Shown piece by piece: positions 36,039 to 48,713 of a DNA stretch of 64,000 nt. Below the pieces are notes generated by a model. The model saw only the letters and a list, made by a program, of their open reading frames with translations, made no database searches and had not been told where the DNA came from. The stretch comes from Nymphaea colorata (taxonomy: Eukaryota; Streptophyta; Magnoliopsida; Nymphaeales; Nymphaeaceae), in the NCBI RefSeq assembly GCF_008831285.2, contig NC_045146.1, positions 23,143,703 through 23,207,702 on the forward strand, read 5' to 3'. The stretch's first letter is position 1; every line of letters begins with the position of its first letter. The position numbers were made by a program, and so were the translations under genes.

Positions 36039-39000
36039 TCACTTGGAGTAATAGCCGTGAGGAGCATAGGGCTGAGAAGAATATGGCTGAGGAGGAGGAG
36101 GAGGATAACCAGCGGGAGCAGGAGGATAACCAGCAGGAGCAGGAGGATAACCAGCAGGTGGAGGGTATCCATAAGGAGGATATGCAGGTTGTCCAGGGTA
36201 GGAAGCAACATAGCCAGCTTGTGGAGGAAGAGGTTGGTCTATGCGTGACATCTGCTGAACAGGAGGAACTGCCATTGGGCCTGGTGGGCCGAACTTACCA
36301 TCTCGTTTATCCATTTCAATCTTGTGTTGGGTCTGCAAAAGTCCAATAAATGCATTACAAATATGTGTTTACCAGTATGCTTCATTGCTACCTGAAAAAC
36401 AAGTTTTTGCTGACGGACCTGCATGCATGCACAAACCCTGAAACAGATGATGACAAAGGCAACTTAGTAGACTAAAACAAGGCAGATATGCATACAGCAG
36501 TAATGAGAATTGAGACTTACGTGCAGTACACAGAATCTGACAAACAGTTGAGTGCATGTGAAGCAGCTTGTATTTCATCACTTCCTACAATCATCGCAAT
36601 AATAGAAAATATGCATGCTAGTTGTTGGAGACAAAACATGAATCCCTATAGTAAGCCAAGAAGTTGTTAGCAAATCAATACTTAATGAAGAAAAGAGAGG
36701 TGGCACGAGAGAGAGAGAGAGAGAGAGAGTACAATTATGCAGTTGTCGCAAGGTGTTGTCTGAATATTGAACTGATCTTGCAACAAAAAACGTGTTGATG
36801 CGACAGAATTTCCAAAGCATAGAAGAACCTGTAAGAGATGAACAAGTTCAGTTTGAAATATAGCAATATTAAGCACAACATTTTGCCAGACATGCACATT
36901 GTTAAAACAGGCAATAGTTTGCAGTTATAAAATATAGCAGTAAAAAATTGTCCACGAGGTTTCATGGATAAGGCAATGCACAAAAAATCATAATCACTAA
37001 CAGAATCCTTCATGAAGCAACTCTGCCGTCAATATTTATCCTGGATTTTGCAAACAATCTTCCTTAGATATAATGTAAATGTGATATTACTAGGTGGAAA
37101 CCAACTCGACTAAAAAGAAGCTCCGATGCACTGGTATTGGACAATTTGGGGATTAGAGAAGCAACTGTGATTCAAGGAGAATAAATTATATTCCTGAAGT
37201 AAACAAGCACTCAAAGCATCATCAGAAAATATTACTCTTGACAACAGGAATTACAAGCATGTCAAAGAAAGAGCATCAACATATGAGACCAATACGGAGA
37301 GCACTGATAGTTTACTTGAGCCATGAGAATCGCCTACATACTAGTTTCAAAGAAATTAGTTAGACATTTAAACGTCAAGGTCAATGGTGTTAAAGATGCT
37401 TAATAGCTGACCATTATTATGAACCAAAGAGCTATTCATACCTCTGTGAATAGGCAAAACTCTGGGCACTTACTTTCGCCACATCTTCCACTGCATGGCA
37501 TGTAACCTGCACAACACACGTATCTGCAGCAGATGTAAATTACAAGAAAAAAGAACCTGGAGGGAAAAAGATAATTTTTGAAAATGATGAGTAGCAAATA
37601 CCTGTTCATATCACCGTATAGAGCTCGTTTGCGAAGCATGTATGATACACAGGGTCCACTGATGAAAACATGTACATTAGACTCTCATAAGGGAAGAAAC
37701 TTTTAAGTTCCTTAAATCACAGCCCTGTAGTTATTTTGTTCCTCAAAAGGAGCACGAAGATTGAATACTTTTTTTTTTTTCCAACAAAAAGTACCAAATC
37801 TCCACAAACTTACATATCACTAGTTCTCTTGAGTTTGCTCTTTAAGAGGAAACCCCTCCTAAGGTTGCTCTTGTGTTTAAATAAGCTTTCAGTTTACAAA
37901 ACTAAGGATGCATGTTTTGTGGAATTGCTATTTTATTGTTGTCAGAAAGCCATTTTTTTCTTTTTAATTTACCGCAAACTTGTCCTCACTGTGGGTTAGA
38001 CTTCTGGCTTTGCAACTACTTTGTCATCCTCTTCTCTATTTCGTAGGACAGCAAATCCAACGTCTTTTGAACCAGAATCTTCTAGCTTAGATAGGGTTGT
38101 TCTTTCTGGGCAGCCTATCATTTCTTTCTTACTGAATGCTGGTGTCCAAGTCCAGTATGCTTTGCTCACAAATGCAACTGATCAAACCTTGATTTTTAGC
38201 CAGCCAAAGCAATGGCAGATTGATATATCATGGCTTCGATTTTCTTCAGATTTGCGTTGAGTAAACACTGGAGCTTCATGCCACGATTCGCATGGTCATT
38301 ATGGCCCTCCAGTGTTTCTTTGAAGGTGTTGGTCACAGACAACTTACCTTTTTGAACCTTATTAACTTTTGTTACATCGCCCGCACAACAACACAAAGAG
38401 ATGTATAAAATATTTCACATCATATAACACATCATTAGACGTAGCTTAGAAATCGTTCAGAAATTAGGTGTTCCCATAATGGGAAAAGGATATCTAAGAG
38501 GCGCAAAATGCAAAATAGGCGTACAGTTAAATGCAGATCATGCGACGCATCAAGATTCAAAAAATATTAATCAATTCCTCGACTGAACTTTTCTCTTATT
38601 TTTTCATGCCTCGGTTAAGCAAAGCAAGTAACGAGAACATGAATCCCCCAGACAAGAAAACAAACATTCACATCGGCACCTTAAATTTTCGACTGAAGCA
38701 AACTGAATTTCCTAAAATTACAAAGAAAAATAAAGAAGATCGCACGGAAGGAGCGGTAAAAGTAAAATGACAAAGACAAATGAGAGTGCTTTCAAGATTA
38801 CATTTATAAAGATCGCTAGGTCGAAGAACTTACCACCAAAACGCGAGACAGCAATCTACCAAAAAAAAAGAAAAAAAAAAAAGGAAACAAGAAACGATTA
38901 TTAACTAAAGTAGAAGGAGAATCAGAAAACAATAACCGGCAAAATGATATATAAAACCACAAATCAGCCCCACTAGACCCTGCCTCCGTCCATCCTCTCC

Positions 39001-39215
39001 ATTCAACAGAACAGATCAAAAGGAAAGGGGAAAAAAGGGAAGAGTCCACTTCAAGGGAGAAAACGAAAAACCAAAGGGAAACCAGAGCCATTATGGTAGC
39101 GATTGAAGTACGTACATGGCAGATCCACCTGCATGGTGCTTATCAGGTCAGTGTGCCAGAGATTGGTGAAGTTCTTGCGAGCCTCCATCTTGTCCACGTA
39201 CTCTTGCGACGCCAT
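36039..39215 (-). CDS. PLAC8-family Cys-rich membrane protein with Pro/Tyr-rich tail
   Basis: Eight minus-strand exons keep phase: 39215-39116, 38855-38834, 37658-37602, 37523-37442, 36828-36733, 36645-36521, 36437-36419 and 36332-36039 (TGA), giving 264 aa. The N-terminus MASQEYVDKMEARKNF and NLWHTDL, the Cys cluster CCLAFWCGPC (residues 35-44), MPCSGRCGESKCPEFC (68-83), LCFGNSVASTRFLLQD (90-105) and the hydrophobic GFMFCLQQLACIFSIIAMIV (120-139) match the Arabidopsis PLAC8 proteins of the At4g23470 type. After MQTQHKIEMDKRDGKFG the tail is built of AGYPPAP-like repeats. Family members are small membrane proteins variously linked to organ size, calcium or cadmium transport; this subgroup's function is not settled. 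Exons 2 and 7 are only 22 and 19 nt. A TATA-like element lies near 39650 on the same strand. Confidence 0.92.
36076..36170 (-). repeat. 24-bp tandem repeats coding AGYPPAP units in PLAC8 tail
   Basis: Near-identical GGATAACCAGC-containing units of 24 bases (seen on the + strand) encode the repeated Ala-Gly-Tyr-Pro-Pro-Ala-Pro motif of the C-terminal tail. Copy number may vary between alleles. Confidence 0.75.
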
Positions 39216-39660
39216 CTTAAACAGCCCGAATTCCTCTCCTCCTCCTTTTTCCTCCTCAACGCCCTAATGCCACAATTTCTCCCTTCTCTGCTGCCCCTGC
39301 GTCCACAGACGAACGCAAACAAATTGGAAAGCTTTGGACGGACAGATTCTCACCTCAGCCGAGAAAGAAAGAGAGACACAGAGAGAGAAAGAGAGAGTGC
39401 CTTGGCGAAGAAGGGTCGTCGTCTCCGGGAAGGGGTGAAGGAAGTAAGAAAGGAAGATGAAAGTCGACGTCCTCAGCCCGGTGAAAGTCGAAAGTCTCCG
39501 TCCTCCAGCAGCCTCCCTTCCCCCAAAAAACACGACACCATCCTTTGTTCAACTGCCGGGATGACGAAACTACCCCCTCGCCTTTGCTTTTTCTCTAATA
39601 CAAATTACCTTTTTCTTTTTGCTTTTAAAATATATTACGTTTTCTTTTATATAAAATAGG
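39216..39660 (-). promoter_or_regulatory. Leader and putative core promoter of the PLAC8 gene
   Basis: On the minus strand, TATATAAA (39647-39654) precedes a CT-rich leader (GA-rich on the + strand, about 39361-39397) that ends at the start codon at 39215. The transcription start would be near 39,620. This is inferred from motif and position only. Confidence 0.35.
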
Positions 39661-42560
39661 GGGCGGTTTCCTTCTGGTAGAGCGTAGGTTAATATAGTTA
39701 TTTTATATTAAACAAATACATGAAAACGAAGGAGCAGGGTGAAGTTGCTCCCAGTTTCTAAAATCGGATTTCGAAGATTCATAAGCTTCGCTTTATTGAT
39801 TCAGTTCAAATCAACTTTTAAATAAAAAACCAAACTTTGCTTTCCAAAAGGAAAAGGCTGCGAAAACAATCACTCGAATACGCAATTAATAAATGTTTAT
39901 GAGAAATCAATTAAACAAAAACAAACGAAGCACTTAACAAAGGGCATTTTTTTATAACGTGGATATGAAAAGGAGTGTTTGGTCATCTCCAGCAAAGACT
40001 CAAACCGGATGGAGATGGAGATGGAGAGCGTCGCGTATTATAGATTTGAAAATGTGGAAACCAACCAACCAACCAACCAAGTCATACAGCTCGATTCAAA
40101 ATTCGAGTTAGAACGGGATGGTTGACCGAGCCGATGGTTCAGAGATCCGAGTCGGGAGGACCCGTTCACAGACTGACAGAATCGATTCGTCGCCATCCGC
40201 TTTTTCTTTCTTTTTTCTTTTTTACTTAACCCCCCCTTGTAAAATTTTAAAAAGTGCACTTCAGCCCCTGTAATTTACAGTGTAAGTCGTCCCCTTTCCA
40301 AGAACAAAATTTCTAGAGAAATAAAATTTTGTCTAGTTCGTTCTTCAACGCATTTGCTTTCAAGCTAAGGCACATACATGAATGGGGTCCGTGGGCAGCT
40401 GGCGTGGTGAGATTCAATCAATTTATTGACCAAGTCAGGCCTGCCTGAAATAATGTGCCAGTCGGGGACGTCGATTAATCAAACTAGAATCAGGATTCAA
40501 ACATGAGGTACTTTGTTAGATTCGCAATTTGAATCTGATTCGAGTCCGAGTCTTAAGTTTACGTCCAAATCTAAATCCGATTTCTAAATGCTCAAACAAA
40601 TTTAAACCATGTTGTGAATTGGTTTTTTTTGTATGGGTATCGGACATAAGATCTTTAATTAAATTTGAATCAGACTAGATGTGTCTCCGACATTTAGGCT
40701 GAATTCTTTCTTTCAAATGAAATGTATAAAGAATTCATTTTTCTATAATTTTTTTTTCTTTATAGTCATTTTTCATAAATAATTTGGGAGTTACGAATAA
40801 TTAGCTTGATATTGGGTCCACTCGATACATTATTGAGTATGCAATCAAATCATTCTTTTTGAAAGAAGTTTCATTACCATAAAGAGATATGAGAATTATT
40901 ATCATATTTCTTCATAATAATAACAATAATGTGCTGAAGTTTCAAACAACATATAGTTGCGTGATTATTCAATTCAACCATGTTAGAAATTCCCGATAGA
41001 AAAACTGGGCTTTTAACACCATGAAAGCCTTTTTTTTTTTTTTTTTTTTTCATTTTTATTTTTAACCCAATGGACCATACTATGGGTCGTGTTGGCATAA
41101 TTTAGGCACAATCCTATCTAACTCTCCAACTTGTTTATAAAAAACTAATGATAATTTTATATTTAATTGAAGCCAAGAAACCATTTGTCGGAGGGTAGGC
41201 CGCCTCCCAGATTTATTAAGAAAAAAATCATGCACTCCGATCTAAGAAAAGCACAAAACAATATATATATATATATATATATAACCGAAACATGTGCCAT
41301 TAGCATGTGAGCAACTTAGACCAAAGATATTTGGCCAATCGTTTTCACTGTTCTTGGGCCAACATTACATTTTCCGGAAATTTGACTGCTGAATTGACCT
41401 GCTGCTGCACTTGTGCAATAAAATCCATCTAATGCCATTTGAAGCCATGAATGGTGAAATTCATGATGTTTTGTTTACAGAAGCAAGAACAATTTATTTT
41501 GAACAAACCATTGAGTAACCCTCTTTTTTTTTTGGACAAAGAAAAATAACAACTTATTTCAAACAAACGGTATTTGTTGAAACCTTTTTTGTTCGTTGAA
41601 ATAGAACAGAAACATTTTATTCAAACGAACAATCCTTGAGGAATCCATTTTTAGTGGTTGGGACGTCTGTCCGTAAGAAAGGAATTTGCATCTTTCTCTT
41701 ACTTTTTCTTATCATTCGGATTCCTTCTCTGTCCTTTTGTTGCTTGGAGGAGGTCCCCAAAATAATGGGGGCATCTTCACAAGTGTATTAAATGGGTCTA
41801 GAGGAGAGTTGGCATAATAGGTGGTCAGTTTTCATTTAAAGTGTTAGGGGGCATCGTCAGTAGTGAAGCTACTTGTTACCTGGGGTGGGCAGTGGCCCAC
41901 CCCAGCCATTCAAAAATTTCATTATAATGTCCTAACATCACATTGCTATGACCCTAAATTTGTTTTGCCAAGGCAAGTGCCCCACGATTTGGGCATCATC
42001 AGGAGCTATGTATGTAGATGTACAGGTTGAAGCTCAGTGAAAGGGCAAAAACATTTAAAACCAAAATTAGTTGCGGAATGTCCTACTTTTTTCAAGAATC
42101 TTTGATGTGAGGGTGAGTGTAACCTCTAAAACGGAAATCTTTTTTATGACAGTAAACGACCCCTTACCCACCAATCTTTTTCCAGAAGAGTGCCATGGGA
42201 AAGCAGCGTTTCAAATCAAGAACCCCATAAAAGATAACTTGTCTTTAATCAAATGCTGCAATCACGGAGTAATGTGCAAAAACAAGAAGCATATTTTCGT
42301 TTTAACGTTTTACAAAAGCTGAAAAGGAGAAATGATGTGTAAACGTATTTTCCTATGAGATTCATCTGAATAACTTTTTTTTTACTGCAATTCAATTTAT
42401 TTTCAGGTCTAAAACTAGTCAATTTTAACATTAACTACGAGTTTTGCTGAAAACCAACCAAAAAAAAAAAAATCATAATCCCAAATTAACTTGTAATTAA
42501 AACAAAATTATTTGTAAGATGTCTAGCTTTTTAGGTTTTGAGGTGCTAGAAGCGACTACT
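39661..42560. other. AT-rich spacer with transposon-like relics
   Basis: The spacer holds an AACC tetranucleotide run (about 40060-40080), a long poly-T tract (about 41030-41050), a TA microsatellite (41260-41282) and AT-rich low-complexity DNA. I see no gene. Confidence 0.55.
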
Positions 42561-42568
42561 TGAATTAC

Positions 42569-43023
42569 CCAACCTAGGACGTGTTTGGTTGAGAAATAAA
42601 TGATGATCTAAGGCTGCATGCATGACTTGTTTAGACAGTAAAATACCCATCCAAATACAAAACTTAGTAATTAATTAAATCTTGGTGCTGGGCATTTGAT
42701 TGCTCCAGATTTGAAATTCGTCGATCTGATATGGCTCTGACACGACTAATTTTTTAGTTATGTGGCAAAATATATACGATAAAATCTACAGTTCATCAAA
42801 CTATGGATCTTAGATCAGACCTAAGATTTACTCTTAAAATTCTTATTTTACTCTTTTTTCTTTTTTTCCAGATTTAAGATCACAAGGGGGAGGGTCGGAT
42901 CTTAAGTTTATGGTTTCAAATATTGAGAATCTCAAATCCGGGGCTATCAAACGGCTCTATGCGGTCCTGAGTGGGTTTGATTAGGATCCTTTTCGGGCAA
43001 CCAAACATGCCCTTAGGGTTGGG
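42569..43023. mobile_element. MITE-like foldback element (~455 bp)
   Basis: The left end CCAACCTAGGACGTGTTTGG and the right end (42999-43023) are near-perfect inverted repeats; the right end reads CCAACCCTAAGGGCATGTTTGG in reverse complement. Inside, GCTCCAGATTTGAAATTC (about 42701) pairs with a reverse-complement GCCCCGGATTTGAGATTC (about 42930). There is no coding capacity. A partial copy lies at 15265-15385. I cannot define a target duplication. Confidence 0.65.
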
Positions 43024-43736
43024 TTGGTGGAGAAAAATAACATTGTTATCTTTATCATTAACTTGATAAATATGTTACCCAATAATTTCCAAATCCATCT
43101 TTTCCGGATGTCTAGACATGTAAGCTGAAAAAAAGTATTGGTGGACAAATGTTTTTTGTAAAATCCTCCTGATATCTTGTCTTTTATAAACTTACGAAAA
43201 CATGTTTTTTTCTTTTTTCATGTAGATCACTAGGTATTTCAATATGGAGATAACTGCCCTTGCTGGATTAAGTTTCTAAAATGCTTACATATAGGTTCGT
43301 CTTCAACTTAAGGTAGTAAGTACAGCTTTTAGTATCTGCATTTGAACAAGAGGAATGTAAGGATTTTAGATTGAGAATCGCCATGATTCGAGCAAAAAAT
43401 CAGGCAAACCTAAGCCATAAGGAGCAAGTGAAACTTCATTTCTATTACGTTGAGATCATTGTAGAGTTGGATAAACTGAGCCAACATAACATATATTTCA
43501 TAGACTGATAGCATCAGAAAGCCTTTCATATGCACCCATGTCCTGAATATACATAGAAAACCAAAACCAAACGTTTCTGGCCGGACGTCCTTGTATTTAT
43601 AAGAGTTCAATATGTAAACAGCAAACAATGAAATGGGGGAAAAAAAGAAAAGGGAAACTAGGAAAGAAAGAAGAGAAGAGAACAATACATAGTGAACATG
43701 GGGCCGTCGAGTTATGGATGAACTGATGTATGAGGA

Positions 43737-45346
43737 CTAATGGAAGTTGAGATCTCCTTCATATGTCATTCCAAACTGCCAGCCTGAAGGAGCAACGTTG
43801 TTCAAAATGAGGGTCTGCTTGGTAGAGCGGCATGTGATCCTGAAAGACAGGGTTTGGCCTCCGAGTGCGGAGAAAGCCTGGTATGTGGCGCCCCAATTGT
43901 GGGACATTGTTATCCAACCGGTTTCGCTGCCCATGACAGCCACTTCCAAGATGTCTCCCCCTCCACCCATGTTCATTATGTACACCAGCAGCCAGTATGC
44001 GTTGCCCTGCAACGTGAACCTGATCCCACCCTTTGGGGTACATGCAACCCTACAATTCAGACCACTCTCCCTTGATCAGTACCACCATGGTAGTTCAAAC
44101 TAAGTTTTTCACAAACCCAATTTCGGCGGTCACCTAAGTTACACAAAGAGTTATTTGGCAGCAGCAACACATGAATCTGTATCTGCTCCATGGACCACTA
44201 GAACGATGTGTTCCTCAAATTTATCTCAGATTCATGAAAAGTAGTGTTTCTAATGCCAAACAACCCTTTCTACACGTATGTGTATACACAAAAGTGTGTA
44301 CTTATTACGTACCTACGGTATTGAACTGGAACAATGCCGGCATGCCACTCGGCGATCTGCATGAAGGCTGGCTTGGCCAAGTCGAAGTGTTGGCGTGGCG
44401 GGTTGCACCACCCTCCGTTGTCGGAAGGCTCAGCCCAGTTCGGTGGGCAGAGGTTTGTGGCGGTGACTATAATGGATTTCTGGTAGCATGCTGGTGCACC
44501 ATTGCATCTTATTTCGTAGCATTGCCCGCATCCGAGGCCGTCTTGGTACAGGACAGAGCTAAGCGCTGCAGTATCGGTTCCATATCCGTTGCTGAACAGG
44601 TTTCCATATCCGCACGCTCCTCCTGAAAAAAAAGAAAAAAAAGTTTCCATAGTTATTGCTTATTGCAAGCATATTTACCTTGCAAGTGCGATACATTTAA
44701 GCATCGCCGGATCAAAAAAACAAAGTTTGTCTACCATAAGCATGAGAAATGATTTTGATTGAGAGAAGGGTATTGGCTAGTTAAACTTTGGTCCCATCTT
44801 ATATAACAAAGTTAAAATCTCTGAGACAAACGTTCTGTTTTCATCATGGACCAGCAAATCAAACACGGTGAAGGAACATGCATTTCTCATGGCACCCTAC
44901 ACCAGGAAGGGGCATTTCCCCCAAAATTCAGGATCAGCTCTGAAACAATAAAAAGATTGTCTATATGTCCATTTGCGTCCATAGCAATTGGCTAAGCTGC
45001 AATTTGCCGTAATATTTCAACCAAGACAACAATATTGTTTTATGTACATGTGAATACCATTTCATGGGGTAAAAGGCAGAAGGACTATTTGTCACGTACC
45101 CATGGTCTCTGAAGCAGTTTCATCTCCATAGAAAGTTGCATGAGCGTCGATCCAACCAGAGGGCTGAAATCCTCCACCATTGCCGTTGTCGGAAGGTTGG
45201 TCTCCGGCGGTCGGCGGCGGGGATGGATCCTGACGTTTGTCACCAGAGGACCCTTGACCAGCCTCGATCAGAAGAGGCCATGAGCACAGCACAACCAAGA
45301 TGAGGTACCCAAGAAGGGCCTTAGTTCTGAGCCTCTGGCAAATCAT
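43737..45346 (-). CDS. Alpha-expansin with Pro/Gly-rich N-terminal linker
   Basis: Three exons (45346-45100, 44622-44313, 44049-43737, TAG) give 289 aa. Residues 1-29 form a secretion signal ([16 protein letters not shown]). A linker (about 30-63) rich in Gly, Ser, Pro and Asp follows, which most alpha-expansins lack or have much shorter. Domain 1 starts at [12 protein letters not shown] (64-75) and has [10 protein letters not shown] across the first junction, the alpha-type insertion with GGWCNPP (152-158) and the HFD motif (161-163). The [10 protein letters not shown] hinge leads to the binding domain with [14 protein letters not shown] and [15 protein letters not shown]. Expansins loosen cell walls non-enzymatically by disrupting cellulose-hemicellulose contacts at acid pH. 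The length is slightly above the usual 250-260 aa because of the linker. All introns are GT-AG. Confidence 0.95.
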
Positions 45347-47691
45347 CTCTGCACCAGAACCGCGACTCCGGAGTCTGCCTACTTACGTACCCAAGAAGGG
45401 CCTAAGTTCATTCCAATCTCATGTTCTCTGCAACCAATATATACATATACCTTGTCCATGGACGCATTGACTATTGGTTTAGCTAGCGTCAGACACGAAT
45501 GCAGAAGTCTCTCTCTTTCTGTGCGGACGGCCAAGACGTGCAATCCACCATGCATCCATGTGTGCAGCCCCACGTCGTGCATAATCGTATTAGAGTTGGT
45601 GGCATGCCAACAATAGTTTGAAAACCGAGTCATCTTCATCTTCTTCTTCTTCCTCTCGGCCAGAAGAATAAAAAATTAAATATGCAGTCACAAACAGTTT
45701 TTCAGAACCCCTGCAAGGACTGTTCCCTACTGTAATCACAAGAGAGAGAAAGTTCTGACATTAGAAAACTATGGTTATTCTAAAAATCTTCTGTGAACGC
45801 TAATATGCAGACCAAAATCAAAATTGATGCAACCAGGGGCTAACTTAGACCGCCAAAGAGGGAGCTCTACTTTAATTAAACTTAAGTGTACAATATGTTG
45901 ACTTCGATTATTCTTTAATTTTCATCTCTTTTTTCTATCCATTTGTATGCCAAAGGTAAGGCTTTGCTAATAAACAATGATACTTGCCCTCCGAATATTC
46001 AGAGCTAGGATCAAGCAGCTAGAGACACTGTATATGTATATATATGCAAGAAACAAGCATGGAGGATCTAACCAATCCCATAGTCATGCTCACCATCAAG
46101 GTGGGGACTTCCTGAAACTGCTTCAGAACCAAGAACCTAATGACATAATAGACATTGTAGAGAACCAGAACATGGCACGCACTGAATTAAGTGGGACCTC
46201 TTCAAGTCCTTATAGATACTAAATAAAATATAATGGACTATGAAATGGGAGTTAAAATTAACATGAAGCCAGAGAGAAAGCCATTAATGAAATCTAGCTA
46301 TGCATGATTCTGCTGATCAGGGTCTACAGTTTGAAGACTTTGGCTAGCAATAAGCATTAGGGCAGTGAATCAGTGGCGCCCGAACTAAACAACTCCGTCC
46401 AGTAGGATTCAGGAAAGGACGGGTCTGGTTAACATTGGTGTAAATCTATTGTATGGTGGGAAACAGAACTTGCGAAATGAACCAAGCTAGCAGCAGACCA
46501 CTCGTTCGTTAACAGAAGCTACAGATTTCCCGAGGAAGGTTTCTTTTAAAATGTCTCCTTGAAGATTAATAATATGGAAAGTAGATGAAAATATATTTTC
46601 ACACTGTATGCAAAATATAACATAGTATGCTCATCTTTGGTTCCCTCAGATGTGCGAACGGGTTTTTCTAGATAAGTTCTTCGACGAACATCAACAGAGA
46701 TAACATAGCTCCAACTAGACCTGAGTCCTCAACATTGAAAATGGAGAATAAGCCAAGGAAAGAAAAAGCTTAATGTGGTTCTTCAACACAGAAGGCACAA
46801 CTTTCAGCCTTGACGGCTCTTGTGCAAAACCTTTATTTTAGACGAGACAATCTATTAGAAATAATTTTTCAGTTAATAGATTTGCTGCTAATATTTGCCA
46901 GATTCTTATCTTTGGCCGATCTTTTTGACTGAAATGACCTAGTGTTTTCTTTTGCTAAAAATGAATACCTCCGTAACTTCAAGGATTTTATTTTTTGATT
47001 TTAGCATTTTCTCTCTAAGTATGATAGTTTTGCTCTTCTTCTGCGTTCATCCACCGTCAAACAGGATCTTAAATTGCTAGGTCTAATTTGTCTTGAAGGT
47101 TGACTATGACATCTCTTTGGTGAAGAAGTCAGTGATCTCTTTCATCATTGTGGGTTGTTATCCCAGCCTAGCTAGGCCTTCTTCAGCAAACATTTTGCTC
47201 TAACACTGTTTTGAAAAAAGTAGAATATGTAAAGAGAAAAAAAAAATCAGCATGTTTCTTGACCGCATAAAGCATAACCGTTGGCCTTGGTACCTCTTCT
47301 GCCAAACATTCGTTACACATGACAAGTCCGTTACAAAGATTTTTGACAAGTTTTGAGTTGCAAATTTGTTGTCAATCTTTGTTACAAAGATTTTTGACAA
47401 GTATTTGTTCTTCAAATACTTGGCTCCTTAATTTGAGCATTTCTTCTCTAACTAAAATAATCTTCATCTTCTCTTCTGCTTTCACTACTCAGGTAGATCA
47501 TGTGGCTGTTGACCCATTTGGGCTCCTATTGTTTGAATTCACTTGATGCCTACTACTAACCAAGCTTGACATGGGTTTTGCTTATGTTTGGAAGATAGGA
47601 TTATGGCTTCATCCCTCACCAATCAACCTATTAGCATGCAAATTTTTCCAGAAGTAGTAAGAGGAGAATGAAGGATGCCAAGTTGGATCAA
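45347..47691. other. Expansin promoter region and gene-poor spacer
   Basis: A TATATA-type element near 45430-45440 on the minus strand could be the expansin TATA box. An 81-codon + frame (45977-46222) shows no recognisable motif. Two exact 22-bp direct repeats (47330-47351 and 47381-47402) occur just before the MULE-like element. Confidence 0.5.
47330..47402 (+). repeat. Two exact 22-bp direct repeats, 51-bp period
   Basis: A 22-base word beginning GTTACAAAGATTTTTGACAA occurs at 47330-47351 and again at 47381-47402. It is probably a local duplication. Confidence 0.85.
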
Positions 47692-48713
47692 GTCTCAACC
47701 TACGTAACACGGGTACATGCATTTAACCCACGTACCCATTCCGGTACGTGGGTACGGCACAAGCATCAGATACGGGCTGGATCGGGTCTGGGTCAGACCC
47801 CATCTGAACCAAAAAAATTGTTCCATTTTATACCTGAATTGATGACCGGCAGCGACGATGACCGGCGGCGATGTCCAGTGGTGTCCGCCGGCAAGCAGGT
47901 AAGCGTTTTTTTTTTTTTTCTTTTTGATATTACAACTTAGGTTTCCTTTTCTAATTTGGGTTTTTTTTTTGGATGTTTTTGTTTGAAGATTGAACTGTCG
48001 ATCTTTCCATTTTCTTGATTTGGGGATGTTTTTGTTTCATATTTTGTTGGATACCTAAAAGGATTTTAGAGTGAAGGTTGATATGGGTTTAGAGAAGCAA
48101 CTGTTGCTTTTCCAATAGGGATTTGGTACGTCTGGTTTTTTGCCGCATATGATTAGATATCAAGTAGATGATGAATACTGGATAAGGTTCAAATAAATGT
48201 TGTTGGCAACATGAAAAAGGATAAAAGGGAAACACTTCTTTACGGAGTTCATGAATGCGGACAAACTGGGGAATTGATCTACATTACAAACTGCCAATTC
48301 TTATATGTGAAATGCGAGTTTTCTATGTGAATTTTCTAGCTTACTCTCCCTTCTTTTGGGCTCATTCTGTTCAATTTCCTTCCTTCTATTTCTATTTGTG
48401 ATACTACACGAAAGCCAAGCAATGGGATTTCGTTGTCGTGGTAAAAATGAGGCATCATTTTGCTGGAGAACGGCAACGAAAATAAATGTCTTACAACCAC
48501 AAGAAGGAAACTTCTTTGCAGTATATTGCTATGTTTTTTTTTAGCAAACATCTGAGTGAACTATTAATGTTTTTTTTTTTTTTTTTCATTTTTGACAATA
48601 TAAAATTTGCCGTACCCTCGTACCCACAATGTTCAAAATTGTTGTGTCCAAATCCATACCGCCATAGTCCATGACCATACCGTACCCGCACTCATGTGAC
48701 ATAGGTCTCAACC
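47692..48713. mobile_element. Non-autonomous Mutator-like (MULE-type) element with 9-bp target duplication
   Basis: Exact GTCTCAACC copies flank the element (47692-47700 and 48705-48713). The internal 1004 bp starts TACGTAACACGGGTAC and ends, in reverse complement, CTATGTCACATGAGTGCGGG followed by TAC, which are related but diverged terminal repeats. A 9-bp target duplication is the hallmark of Mutator-like elements. The inside is GC-richer at 47,750-47,900, with a CGGCGGCGATG-type coding-like patch followed by a splice-donor-like GTAAG. This may be a captured gene fragment. No transposase is present. Confidence 0.6.

Noticed and set aside
46375-46387. TGGCGCCCGAAC just after a CA dinucleotide, like an LTR end plus tRNA-Lys primer-binding site
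   Set aside because: Only the first 8 bases fit the plant tRNA-Lys 3' end as I know it; no LTR pair, polypurine tract or retroelement coding sequence is visible nearby.
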